A stretch of 64,000 nt of DNA from Glaciecola sp. UBA2563 (GTDB lineage Bacteria > Pseudomonadota > Gammaproteobacteria > Enterobacterales > Alteromonadaceae): the NCBI GenBank assembly GCA_002340325.1, contig DDLV01000032.1:1-64000 (forward strand), given 5' to 3'. The notes beneath the pieces are model-generated. The model ran no database searches and was not told the origin of the DNA. It worked only from the letters and a program-made list of their open reading frames with translations. The stretch's first letter is position 1. The number at the start of each line of letters is the position of its first letter. Position numbers and translations under genes: made by a program. Shown piece by piece: positions 26,827-35,963 of this stretch.

Positions 26827-27590
26827 TCCAAAAACGGGATAATTTTTTTCCATATCCGTGGACAGTCATTGTGGCCGCAATCGGCGCTATGTAGTGTTAT
26901 GTTATCACGCGTTCGATAGAGTGACTCGGCATGGGAATACGGAATGATGTTGTCTCTTGTGCCATGATAAATCAGCAGTTGGATGTTGGAAGTTCTAACA
27001 ATGGCTTCATTATCATAGCGATCTTTCAAGAGAAAACTGGGAAACCCTTTTTCTTTTACCAGCTTTGGTAAAGAAGAAAATGTAGATTCCAGAATTAATG
27101 CCGCAAAGGGACGGTTTTCTGCGAGTAAACTAGCGGCTGCGCCACCCAGCGAACGACCATAAGCGACAATTTTTTCTGAGTCTATTTGCTCCATTTCAAG
27201 CATCGCATCATACGCAGATAGCATTGTTTGTTTAATTGATGAGAAGTTAGGTTTGCCGCCCGCTGTGCCATAGCCCGGGTACTCGACAAGTAGCGCAGCG
27301 TAACCTTTACTGACGATGTAATTAAAGTCATCTACCCACATTTCAGCGAGCTCGCCATTGCCGTGGGTATAGATGATGAGAGGGATCTTGGCTTTTATGT
27401 TCGTAGGCATTATTAAATAAGCATAAGTATCACCGAGTGCGATTTTTTTGATATTTTCTGCTTGAGGTTCTGGTAACTGTATATAAGGCGCTGGATAGAT
27501 GAGCCTATTTTGAAAAAAATAGATGAGCAGCATAACAATAATGACTATGCTTAGCGCCACGGAAACTGCAGAGATAAGAAATTTCACCAT
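26814..27590 (-). CDS. Alpha/beta hydrolase (BEM46/ABHD13-like)
   Basis: A 258-residue membrane-anchored serine hydrolase. It has an N-terminal TM (residues 5-27), IYTHGNGE as oxyanion-hole strand, and the nucleophile elbow YGRSLGGAAAS. RDNIIPYSHAE contains the acid (Asp), and the catalytic His is probably in SADCGHNDC. Resembles BEM46/ABHD13 hydrolases. Substrate unknown. The 366-bp region upstream carries the first of the shared-core palindromes. Confidence 0.85.
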   Translation of the reverse strand: MVKFLISAVSVALSIVIIVMLLIYFFQNRLIYPAPYIQLPEPQAENIKKIALGDTYAYLIMPTNIKAKIPLIIYTHGNGELAEMWVDDFNYIVSKGYAALLVEYPGYGTAGGKPNFSSIKQTMLSAYDAMLEMEQIDSEKIVAYGRSLGGAAASLLAENRPFAALILESTFSSLPKLVKEKGFPSFLLKDRYDNEAIVRTSNIQLLIYHGTRDNIIPYSHAESLYRTRDNITLHSADCGHNDCPRIWKKIIPFLETHL

Positions 27591-27956
27591 ATTCTTCTGA
27601 GCTGTTTATATGTATGGAATTAATAACATTCACTTTAACGCATTTGCCTTTTAAAGCTTATTTATTTCTTGTCCACTTTGTCGAATGAACGAAAACATCG
27701 GTTCTTTTCTGTTTAATTGTTGTTGAACTTTTAAGGTGTTTATTCACAGTTGATTGTACGTATATGTTACTTGAAAGCTTCGAATTCATGGATGAATTCG
27801 CAGAGCGCACACGGACGTGTTCACAGCGACTTTCAAGTAACATATACGTACAATCAAATGAGCGATGTTTATTTCAGCAACAATTAAACAGAGCCAAAAC
27901 ATTTGATAATTCGTTATGGTAATTAACCTCAGAAAAAATAGTGTAATTTGTACTAA
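27591..27956. other. Divergent intergenic region holding palindrome 1
   Basis: A 366-bp gap between two divergently transcribed hydrolase genes. The centre is the first copy of the shared-core palindrome family (27708-27892). Nothing else is recognisable. Confidence 0.8.
27708..27892. repeat. Shared-core palindrome, copy 1
   Basis: The core at 27778-27829 (52 bp) is identical to copy 2. It is flanked by perfect 28-bp inverted arms (27750-27777 and 27830-27857), beginning TTGATTGTACG and unlike the arms of the other copies. Outside these, a 20-bp inverted repeat with one mismatch (27708-27727 and 27873-27892) continues the palindrome after a short asymmetric interruption. The core contains its own small hairpins: CGAATTCATGGATGAATTCG and ACACGGACGTGT. 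The short open frame across it is not a gene. Confidence 0.9.
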
Positions 27957-29357
27957 ATGAGAGTATTGGAGTCTATTTTACTTGCTGCAGTGATTGCGTT
28001 TTTGTTGGTGTTGATCAATAAGCGCTGGCGAAAGCGCCTGATTGAACATCACAAAACCGTCTTCTTCAGTCTGCTTTTGATTTGTTTATTACAGCTGATA
28101 ATTGAGGGTTACAGATGGCAACTTATTCCTCTTTATGCGATGACCCTCGGTGGGTATCTTTACTTGTACATTCAACGCGTGACCAGTGTTTTGATCATAC
28201 GTCGTTCTTTAGCGTTTTTACTTGTGCTTCTATTACCCATTGCTGTTGTGCTGCCCTCTATCATTCCTATTCCTAATTTCCCCGAACCCACCGGCGCAAA
28301 TAAGGTGGCAACGACAAGTATTCACCTTATCGATACAAATAGAAAAGAGGTTTACGGTCGAAACAAAGGACAACCTCGCGAGTTTATGGTGCAGTTTTGG
28401 TATCCAACATCAAACGATGCGAATATTAAATACGCGCGCGCATCCTTTTTACCACACGCAGAAAAAGCCTCAAAGACAATATCGGAAAGGCTCGGGCTTC
28501 CGAGCTTTTTCTTGGATCACGCAACACTGTTGACGAGTTATAGTTATGAAAATGCGCCTATTTCTACTCAAATAGGAAAAATGCCCTTGTTAATTTTTTC
28601 ACATGGTTATGAAAGTGTGCGTGGACAAAGTGTGACGCTAATGGAAGAGCTAGCAAGTCACGGATACATCGTAGCTTCTATGGAGCACACATACGGAGCA
28701 TCTGTCACCATTTTTCCTGATGGACGGATTGAGTTCATCGATCGTGACACGCTCTCTGGAGAAGGTGAAGAATATGATCGAAGCGCAAGACGGCTAGGTC
28801 TGCAATGGCAAAAAGACATCGAGTTTTTGGTTGAGAAAATCAACCAAAACGATGTGTCATCTCAAGTTACTAAAGGTGTTTTGGCAAAAATCGATCTTGG
28901 GCGAGTGGGGTTATTTGGGCATTCAACAGGCGGTGGGGTTGCAACCAGAACGTGCAAATATGTTGATTGTAACGCTGTTGTCGGGTTAGACGCTTGGTTT
29001 GGCCCGGTGCCATTGGCCTATGTGTCTGCAGGCAGTGACAAACCTTCATTGTTTTTGATGTCGGAGAATTGGTCCAGCGAAAAAAACACAGCGTGGATTG
29101 ATACTTTCATTGACGCAAGTCCAGCGTCTGGTTGGTATTCCATCGAGGGTACCAAACACTTTGATTTTAGCGATATCTCGTTTCTTTCGCCGTTGACCAA
29201 TACGATAGAGCTAACGGGCGATATAGATGGTCACCTAGCACAAACTATTCAGAGAAGTTTTGTGCTAAATTTCTTTAACCATCATGTAAAAGGTGAGAGC
29301 GTAATTCAAACAAATGATTTAGCGCTCGATTTTCCAGAAGTAATACAAAGGAACTAA
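27957..29357 (+). CDS. Membrane-anchored alpha/beta hydrolase (PAF-acetylhydrolase-like)
   Basis: A 466-residue protein with about four N-terminal hydrophobic segments (to about residue 105), then a serine hydrolase domain. Its nucleophile elbow is LFGHSTGGGVATR. The strand PLLIFSHGYESVRGQSV provides the oxyanion hole, and TKHFDFSDISFLSP holds the probable catalytic His. It resembles platelet-activating-factor acetylhydrolase and dienelactone-hydrolase-like lipases. Substrate unknown. It is convergent with the PHB depolymerase gene, 3 bp apart. Confidence 0.78.
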   Translation: MRVLESILLAAVIAFLLVLINKRWRKRLIEHHKTVFFSLLLICLLQLIIEGYRWQLIPLYAMTLGGYLYLYIQRVTSVLIIRRSLAFLLVLLLPIAVVLPSIIPIPNFPEPTGANKVATTSIHLIDTNRKEVYGRNKGQPREFMVQFWYPTSNDANIKYARASFLPHAEKASKTISERLGLPSFFLDHATLLTSYSYENAPISTQIGKMPLLIFSHGYESVRGQSVTLMEELASHGYIVASMEHTYGASVTIFPDGRIEFIDRDTLSGEGEEYDRSARRLGLQWQKDIEFLVEKINQNDVSSQVTKGVLAKIDLGRVGLFGHSTGGGVATRTCKYVDCNAVVGLDAWFGPVPLAYVSAGSDKPSLFLMSENWSSEKNTAWIDTFIDASPASGWYSIEGTKHFDFSDISFLSPLTNTIELTGDIDGHLAQTIQRSFVLNFFNHHVKGESVIQTNDLALDFPEVIQRN

Positions 29358-29360
29358 TCG

Positions 29361-30380
29361 CTAGTCTTTTCTAGCCATTACATTTGATATGTCATCAAGC
29401 ATTGCGCGAACAGCTTTGACTTGCTGACCATCTTTGGTGGCATAGTTTTCATCCGTGTATCCCCACCAATCCCAACAACCTTGGGGATTCATCGGAAACA
29501 GCTTTGATTTTTTAGCCTGTGGATACAACACGATCATGTTGTTTGATTCAGCCCAACGATTGAAGCCCGTTAAAGACGCATACGCATCTCCCACATCTTC
29601 GCCGCTTTGGTTGCAACCATGAAAACTTATGTGGACAACACATTTTTCACCTTGCTGGCAACTGCTCGGAATATAGGCAAATGTTTCATCGGACATACCA
29701 GCTTTTGCGGGACTAGCTGTGTCATGAGTCGAGTAAGCGATTAGATGCTCTTTGACTGCATCTGATGGTGGCGACAGTTCACCGTATAAGTGCTTAAGGA
29801 TTTCTCCTGCTGCATCATAGTCACAAGCACCAATAAAAGGAGCTTGTGAGACAGTGCACTCTCCGCCTTCTTCGAGGGTTGGAAAAACATGTGAAAATGG
29901 TTTCTCATCGACGTATTTTATGTTTTCAACGCCAAGTGACTGATATTGTTTTACAAGAAGATTCGAGGTCTTTTGATTAACCGTCTCGTCATTCGTGCCC
30001 CTTATCACTAGGACGTTTTGATTCGATATCGCATTCTCATCAGCAAGCTTATTGGCAAGTTGCTGTTGTTTAATAAATGCATTTAACGGTTCAATTGAAA
30101 AATCATCCGACGTTTTTGTCACGCATTCAGCTAGCGCAGTGGTGATGGCATTTTGCGCACAGTAATAAGGACCTGCTGCGACAATACCGGCGCCTTTTAC
30201 AATGTCCGCATGCGCCAATTGAAATTGAGTTGCCATGTAGCCACCAGAAGATAACCCTGACACCGTCGTTTCATCAATATCGATGTTTATAGTCGCTGCG
30301 TGAAGTGGAATAGAAAATCCTGCTCCTAAGACCGCTCCACTCAATAATGCAATCAACGTCGATGTTTTTGTAGATGTCAT
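29361..30380 (-). CDS. Secreted PHB depolymerase-family esterase
   Basis: A 339-residue exported serine hydrolase. It has a signal peptide (to about LHA), the lipase-box region GLSSGGYMATQFQLAHADI near residues 42-60, FHGCNQSGEDVGDAY, and WDWWGYTDENYAT near the C-terminus, as in COG3509 poly(3-hydroxybutyrate) depolymerases. It should cleave PHB or its oligomers outside the cytoplasm. I chose ATG 30380, which has GGAG 7 bp upstream; the GTG two codons earlier is too close to that site. Last gene of the permease/hydrolase/depolymerase group. Confidence 0.88.
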   Translation of the reverse strand: MTSTKTSTLIALLSGAVLGAGFSIPLHAATINIDIDETTVSGLSSGGYMATQFQLAHADIVKGAGIVAAGPYYCAQNAITTALAECVTKTSDDFSIEPLNAFIKQQQLANKLADENAISNQNVLVIRGTNDETVNQKTSNLLVKQYQSLGVENIKYVDEKPFSHVFPTLEEGGECTVSQAPFIGACDYDAAGEILKHLYGELSPPSDAVKEHLIAYSTHDTASPAKAGMSDETFAYIPSSCQQGEKCVVHISFHGCNQSGEDVGDAYASLTGFNRWAESNNMIVLYPQAKKSKLFPMNPQGCWDWWGYTDENYATKDGQQVKAVRAMLDDISNVMARKD

Positions 30381-30399
30381 AATCACACTCCATTATCCG

Positions 30400-31581
30400 T
30401 TATTCTTGCAAAAAATCAGAAATCCACTGACTTGCTTTGGCTATCCCAGCTACACCTTCCAAATGCCCAAGCGGGCCTTCGATGACGTGAAGCTGCGTGT
30501 CATTATTCAATGCTTTCAACTCCTTATAAGCTAATTCAGCGTGATAGGGCATCAGAAGCAGGTCAGTTGACGCAGTGATAAAAAGCGTTTTTGCGGTGAT
30601 TCTCTTTAGCCCTTCGGTAAGACTATCTTCCATGCCTGTCAGAAAGAGCTGGTTCGCCCGAACAAGATAAAGCAGGTGGTTAGCATCCATTCCTTCGACA
30701 CGTTCACCGGCCCGCTGCATTAGCCATTTTACGATCTCTGTATCATTGGTGACTGAACTTGCCAGTGTGGCTTTTTCATCTTTTGGCAGTAAATCGCCAG
30801 TTTGATTAAAGAAGTCTGGATACAACGCCACTTGAGTTATGAGCGCTAGCGCTTGCGTAAGCCCGGTTGTTGGATAGTTTGTCTTTTCATCATTGTAGTA
30901 ATCACCGTTGTTCCAAGCTGGGTCGAGTTTTATTGGCCAAGTCCACTGATCAAGTAGTGCCTTGGTCCACGCGTCAGCGCCAGCACTGCCAATAACCGAA
31001 ATCATACGAGGGACTTCATCAGGATATGCACTTGCCCACTCGATAGCTTGCATACTGCCCATTGAAGGACCAGCGACGGCATAAAGTGATTTAATGCCAA
31101 GTACGCGCAGCACTTCTCGCTGAATATTGACAAAATCTCGCATCGTCACGACAGGAAAGCTCAGCCCATAGGGTTTTCCTGTATCTGGATTGATACTGGC
31201 AGGCCCTGTGGTGATAACATGTTCATCATAAGCACTGAGATTCACCAAGGAATCGACGCTGATGACAAAAAACTTATTGGTATCAATTGCTTTACCCGGT
31301 CCAATAATAGCATCCCAGTAACCAGGCTCTTCATCGTCTTTTGAATACACTCCAGCAGCGTGGCTATTGCCACTAAAATAATGTGTGATCAATATGGCGT
31401 TAGACCTATCATCATTTAGTTTACCGTAGCTTTCCCAACCGACCCGCAAATCTTTAATTTGACCACCAAAAAAGGTGGTATAAGAATCCATTCTGAACTC
31501 ATTCTTTTTAACTAACATGTGTTCCTCTGCAAGTGCTGGGACTGCGACAAATAAAAGCAATATAAACAAACGCATCAACAT
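30400..31581 (-). CDS. Exported MetX-like alpha/beta hydrolase
   Basis: About 393 residues. It has a signal peptide (to about VPALA) and the homoserine O-acetyltransferase (MetX)-type fold. The signs are WESYGKLN, ILITHYFSGNSHAAG, the nucleophile elbow AGPSMGSMQAIEWA, and a late GHLEG with the catalytic His. Cytosolic MetX makes O-acetylhomoserine, but an exported version next to a PHB depolymerase more likely hydrolyses or transfers an ester such as 3-hydroxybutyrate oligomers (inference). ATG 31581 has GAGG at good spacing; the open frame begins at a TTG four codons earlier. It lies 19 bp upstream of the depolymerase. Confidence 0.82.
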   Translation of the reverse strand: MLMRLFILLLFVAVPALAEEHMLVKKNEFRMDSYTTFFGGQIKDLRVGWESYGKLNDDRSNAILITHYFSGNSHAAGVYSKDDEEPGYWDAIIGPGKAIDTNKFFVISVDSLVNLSAYDEHVITTGPASINPDTGKPYGLSFPVVTMRDFVNIQREVLRVLGIKSLYAVAGPSMGSMQAIEWASAYPDEVPRMISVIGSAGADAWTKALLDQWTWPIKLDPAWNNGDYYNDEKTNYPTTGLTQALALITQVALYPDFFNQTGDLLPKDEKATLASSVTNDTEIVKWLMQRAGERVEGMDANHLLYLVRANQLFLTGMEDSLTEGLKRITAKTLFITASTDLLLMPYHAELAYKELKALNNDTQLHVIEGPLGHLEGVAGIAKASQWISDFLQE

Positions 31582-31601
31582 AACCAACCTCAACTTAATA
31601 T

Positions 31602-31792
31602 CTTACATACAAGGTGTTACGTTTTTAATGGAGCATTATAGAGAGCAGTGGGTTGCACAGGCCCATTTTAAAGCTTCGAATTCATGGATGAATTCGCAGA
31701 GCGCACACGGACGTGTTCACAGCGACTTTAAAATGGGCCTGTGCAACCCACTGCTCTCGCTTCTTCCAACCCAAAAAACATTACACCGTAAG
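31602..31792. repeat. Shared-core palindrome, copy 2
   Basis: The core at 31674-31725 is identical to copy 1. Perfect 33-bp inverted arms (31641-31673 and 31726-31758) begin GAGAGCAGTGGG and share no sequence with copy 1 except the innermost AAAG/CTTT. Outer arms (31602-31640 and 31759-31792) are a decayed inverted repeat (CTTAC, GGTGT and GTTTTT blocks recur). It lies between the permease and MetX-like genes, inside their probable operon. Confidence 0.9.
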
Positions 31793-31804
31793 CAAGTTAA
31801 CTTA

Positions 31805-33115
31805 TTAAAAAACTATAAATAGACCAATTGCCATGATTAGGCCAATAAGGGGTACTATCACGGTTAACGCAGCCATCGGTCCGTAAGCCGCTTGGTGTGT
31901 TTCATGACAAATGGCGCGAATAGTGGTAACGACATAGCCATTGTGTGGCAGTGAGTCTAGTGCGCCTGAACTTATGGAGATAATTCTGTGTAACTCTTCG
32001 GGATCAACGCCTTGGTCAATATAGTAAGGGCCTACTAGCGGTAGTGCAATGGCTTGGCCGCCAGATGCAGAGCCGGTTAAGCCTGCGATGACACTTACGG
32101 CAATTGCTGCACCGATTAATTCGTTGCCCGGTATTTGCGTCATAATGTCTACTGTTTGTTGAAAAGCATCGGTAGTCTTTGCAACGGCTCCGAAACCAAC
32201 TACGGCCGCAGTATTACCAATTGCGACGAGTGCGCCGGTTGTTCCCATATTTACAGCCCCGGCTAGATTGGTAAAGTATCTATAGTTAATCGCCATTAGG
32301 GTGAGAACCCCACCGCCTAAAGCGGCAATTAATGCATATTGGGCGTATTCCTCATGAAACAAAAATGATATGACTAATACCACTAGTAACGGAATAAATC
32401 CGGTGACAGGATTTGGAAGTGTACGTTCTTTTACTTCCGGATCTTCAGCTCGGCTTTCAAAGCGTTCGCCATTGTCCAAGGCTTTTCGGACCATCTTCAT
32501 CAGCCACCAGTAGCCCAGAAGCGCCATGAAAATAGCCACTACCAGACTCACTTCCCATGCTGCAAATGGGGTTGTGCCAAGGTGTTTAATAGGGATCCAG
32601 TTTTGAATTTCGGGGGACCCAGCTGACGTCATGGTAAACGTAACCGATCCGAACGCTACCGTTGCGGGGATAAATCGCCTGGGAAGGTCAGCGTCTTTAA
32701 AAAGGCTCAATGCCATCGGATAAACGGAAAACGCCACAATAAATACGCTAACACCCCCGTATGTGAGAATGGCGCATGCAGCGACGACTGCAAATACCGC
32801 GTGCTTGAATCCTAATTTGCCAATGATCCAGCGGGCAAGAGATTCAGCTGCGCCCGTATCTTCCATAAACTTGCCGAATAAAGCGCCGAGCAAAAACATG
32901 AAAAACCACGAAGCGATAAAGCCAGTAAAACCCGACATATAGGTCGCAACAAAGTATGACCCATCGACTTCTTCTTTTCCGCCAAAAAATGGCATTCCGT
33001 TAGTGATACCGACGATAGCGGCACATAGAGGCGCGGCAATGAAAAGATTCATACCACGAATCGTAAGGATAATAAGCAGTGCGAGTCCGCCTATTAACCC
33101 AATTAAACTAAGCAT
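31805..33115 (-). CDS. GntP-family permease
   Basis: A 436-residue membrane protein with about twelve hydrophobic segments and the gluconate/short-chain hydroxyacid permease features: MNLFIAAPLCAAIVGITNG, EDTGAAESLARWI, and SASGGQAIALPLVGPYY. Members carry gluconate, fructuronate or 3-hydroxybutyrate. Beside a PHB depolymerase, 3-hydroxybutyrate uptake is the likely role (inference). AGGATAATTACAA precedes the ATG. First gene of the leftward operon, divergent from a TonB receptor. Confidence 0.82.
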   Translation of the reverse strand: MLSLIGLIGGLALLIILTIRGMNLFIAAPLCAAIVGITNGMPFFGGKEEVDGSYFVATYMSGFTGFIASWFFMFLLGALFGKFMEDTGAAESLARWIIGKLGFKHAVFAVVAACAILTYGGVSVFIVAFSVYPMALSLFKDADLPRRFIPATVAFGSVTFTMTSAGSPEIQNWIPIKHLGTTPFAAWEVSLVVAIFMALLGYWWLMKMVRKALDNGERFESRAEDPEVKERTLPNPVTGFIPLLVVLVISFLFHEEYAQYALIAALGGGVLTLMAINYRYFTNLAGAVNMGTTGALVAIGNTAAVVGFGAVAKTTDAFQQTVDIMTQIPGNELIGAAIAVSVIAGLTGSASGGQAIALPLVGPYYIDQGVDPEELHRIISISSGALDSLPHNGYVVTTIRAICHETHQAAYGPMAALTVIVPLIGLIMAIGLFIVF

Positions 33116-33249
33116 TTGTAATTATCCTGTAAACAAAGCATCAATTCTGCTTTTAATTGCTTCTTATTTTGCGCATTGCTGCTTCTAATGTCTGTGACCG
33201 CAGACCATCAGGATGCCGCTAAGTGTAGTAAATAAAAGGGTTTTTCCAA

Positions 33250-33265
33250 TAGTACGATCGTACTA
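33250..33265. promoter_or_regulatory. 16-bp perfect palindrome, candidate operator
   Basis: TAGTACGATCGTACTA reads the same on both strands. It lies in the 243-bp divergent promoter region between the permease and TonB receptor genes, where an operator for a TetR- or GntR-like dimer would control both directions. Downstream, TTGACA near 33318 may belong to the receptor promoter. Confidence 0.5.
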
Positions 33266-33358
33266 GTTATTTTTTTACGAAATTAACTTAAATTTTACAT
33301 CCGACCGCAGATTGTCATTGACAAAGATTTAGTCCGATTACTTTTTAGGGAACTACAG

Positions 33359-35716
33359 ATGATAATAAATAATACACAACGCATGTCAATGCCAACGCTA
33401 TGTGCACTGGCAGTATCCATTGGCTTAGGAACGAGTTTTGCCCTGCAAGCTCAAGAAACGAGTGGTGATGAAGAAGCCAGAGGTGAACTGGAAAGAATCG
33501 AAATTACCGCACGTAAAACGGTTGAATCTTTGCAAGAAGTGCCCGTTGCCGTTACTTCAGTAGGTGCAGCTGAACTCGATGCACAGGGCATTAGCGTGTT
33601 GACAGAGATCCAGCAGTTTTCTCCCAATACAACACTTCAAACAAGTCGCGGAACCAATTCAACATTGACAGCATTCATTCGCGGTGTAGGACAACAAGAT
33701 CCGTTGTGGGGCTATGAACCTGGTGTAGGTATCTACATCGATGATGTCTATGTGGCTAGGCCTCAAGGCGCGGTGTTAGACCTTCTCAACGTTCAGCGTG
33801 TCGAGGTACTAAGAGGGCCTCAGGGTACGCTTTATGGTAAGAATACCATTGGTGGTGCAGTTAAATACGTCACCAAAGAAATGTCGGGCAGTGCAGAATT
33901 CGATGCCAGAGCAACGGTGGGTAATTATTCTCAGCGCGACTTCATGGTTACCGGTCAGATACCTATTATCGAAGACAAACTATACATCGGGGGCGGCATT
34001 GCCGATCTAAGCCGAGATGGCTTTGGAGAGTACCTCGAATCCGCATTACCCAATCAGGATCGCGAAAACTACAACAAAGACTTAACAGCCTATCGCGTGG
34101 CAGTTGAGTATCGACCTTCGAGCAACCTGTTTTTTAGATTGGACTATGACAAAACAGAAGATGAATCGAACTCAAAAGGTGGTTTTAGATTACTGCCAAG
34201 TATCCTAACGGAAGCACCTGTACCTGATAGCGTTTACGATTCATACACCAGCTTACCGACAGAAAATTTAGTTGAGTTGGAGGGGTTGAGCTTCCTCGCT
34301 CGCTGGAATGTTTCAGCTGATTTACAGTTGAAATACATTGCCTCAAGCAGAGAAAGCTACTCGCCAACAAATATCGATTTCGACAATACAGCAGTCGACG
34401 TGTTTGATGTACCTGCTATCTATGATGATGAAAATACTACCCATGAGCTTCAAGCGAATTATGTGGGCGATAACTACACATTTATCAGCGGTTTGTATTA
34501 CTACGATGGTGAATCCTGTGGTTCATTTGACGCGGTACTAGGTGTGCTAGGTCGCGTTGCCTTTGGTGGCATTGGTGCGACAGGGTTAACGCGCGAAGTA
34601 ACAGGCTGTAATGACAGTGAAAGCTATGCGGCTTATGCACAAGCTGGTATAGACCTAAATGACCAGCTATCCATCACTGTTGGCGCACGTTACACAGACG
34701 AAACAAGAAAAGCGACGGTAAACAACGGATTAATTTTTGCCAATGTGTATCCAGAAACAGGTTGGATCCCTGGCTATGTAAGACCAGCAGGCACTTTCCC
34801 TGGTAACAACCTTGTACCTCAAGTATTGGGGACCGACACAGATGGTGACGGTGTATTGGATGCTCCCTCAGAGGCTAGTTTTTCAAGATTCACACCTCGC
34901 TTAGGCGTTGAGTATCAAATGAACGACAGAACCATGGTTTTTGCCAGCTATGCGCAAGGTTTCAAATCCGGTACATTCAACCCCAGAGCAACCATAAATG
35001 AGCCGCCAGCAGAACCTGAAGTTGTAGACTCATTCGAGGTAGGCTTTAAATCAGATTTTACTGATACACTTAGAGCCAATGTGACGCTATTCTCATTGGA
35101 TCATAAAGATCGACAGTATATCTCGGTACTTCCGGTCTCATCTCCAGAAGATCTCAATCAGATTCTTGGCAATATCGGTGAGTCTTCTGCCAATGGTGTT
35201 GAGGCTGAAATCACTTGGATTGCATCTGACGCACTAAAATTTGATATTGCGCTTGGCTATATAAATGCAGAGTTCGATGAGGTAATTTCAATAGATCCAT
35301 TGACGGGCAATGAGATCGATATTTCCGATCAGTTTGCAATCTCCAATACACCAGAATATACCGCTAACTTCAATGTAAACTATTCATTTGAGACCGACCT
35401 CGGTTTCTTTATGCTTAATGCAAATTACTATTACCGAGATGATTATCAAATTGACGAATCAGCCGGTAGTCTGCTGCAGCAAGATGGATATGGGTTGTTT
35501 AATGCCAGTATCACCTGGGAAAGCCCAGAAGGTAACTGGTATGGAGGGTTACACGCGAAGAATCTTACCGAAGAAGAATACCTTGTAGGCGGTTATCAGT
35601 TTGTTACGGCGAATGGTGATGGCACCTTTACGCCTGGAACAGGTGGTGATAACACACTCATAGGTTACTATGGGGATCCAAGAACTATCCATCTAACAGT
35701 CGGATATCGCTTCTAA
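33359..35716 (+). CDS. TonB-dependent receptor of the PHB-linked locus
   Basis: A 785-residue outer-membrane receptor with a signal peptide (to about ALQAQ). The TonB-box and plug opening is LERIEITARKTVESLQEVPVAV. The plug continues with FIRGVGQQDPLWGYEPGVGIYIDDVYVARPQGAVLDLLNVQRVEVLRGPQGTLYGKNTIGGAV, and the barrel ends in TVGYRF. The ligand is unknown; divergent placement from the permease suggests uptake of a hydroxyalkanoate oligomer or similar compound (inference). Confidence 0.93.
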   Translation: MIINNTQRMSMPTLCALAVSIGLGTSFALQAQETSGDEEARGELERIEITARKTVESLQEVPVAVTSVGAAELDAQGISVLTEIQQFSPNTTLQTSRGTNSTLTAFIRGVGQQDPLWGYEPGVGIYIDDVYVARPQGAVLDLLNVQRVEVLRGPQGTLYGKNTIGGAVKYVTKEMSGSAEFDARATVGNYSQRDFMVTGQIPIIEDKLYIGGGIADLSRDGFGEYLESALPNQDRENYNKDLTAYRVAVEYRPSSNLFFRLDYDKTEDESNSKGGFRLLPSILTEAPVPDSVYDSYTSLPTENLVELEGLSFLARWNVSADLQLKYIASSRESYSPTNIDFDNTAVDVFDVPAIYDDENTTHELQANYVGDNYTFISGLYYYDGESCGSFDAVLGVLGRVAFGGIGATGLTREVTGCNDSESYAAYAQAGIDLNDQLSITVGARYTDETRKATVNNGLIFANVYPETGWIPGYVRPAGTFPGNNLVPQVLGTDTDGDGVLDAPSEASFSRFTPRLGVEYQMNDRTMVFASYAQGFKSGTFNPRATINEPPAEPEVVDSFEVGFKSDFTDTLRANVTLFSLDHKDRQYISVLPVSSPEDLNQILGNIGESSANGVEAEITWIASDALKFDIALGYINAEFDEVISIDPLTGNEIDISDQFAISNTPEYTANFNVNYSFETDLGFFMLNANYYYRDDYQIDESAGSLLQQDGYGLFNASITWESPEGNWYGGLHAKNLTEEEYLVGGYQFVTANGDGTFTPGTGGDNTLIGYYGDPRTIHLTVGYRF

Positions 35717-35753
35717 TATAACGCTTATAATCACCAATATTTACCCGCAGAAG

Positions 35754-35785
35754 CCGCAACTTAAAAGCTGTATTTTAAGTTGCGG
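35754..35785 (+). terminator. Hairpin after the TonB receptor gene
   Basis: CCGCAACTTAAAA and TTTTAAGTTGCGG form a perfect 13-bp stem with a 6-nt loop, extended outside by AGAAG/CTTTCT-type pairing. There is no long T tract after it; it is probably the receptor's terminator. Confidence 0.6.
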
Positions 35786-35963
35786 TGCTTTCTCAAAATG
35801 ATGTTTGCTCGAAACATATATTAGCGTTTAGCTCAAACTTTACAGACGACTTTTAGAACAGTAACTGTGAACGAAGCAACGTTGAATATCTCGACAGTGT
35901 GAAAATCAACGTCTGTCGCCTTTTGTTTTCTATGCATCTATACTCAACGGTACAGTACATAAC

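Noticed and set aside
27658..27843. 61-residue open frame across palindrome 1
   Set aside because: It runs across the inverted-repeat core and arm; no ribosome site and no family resemblance.
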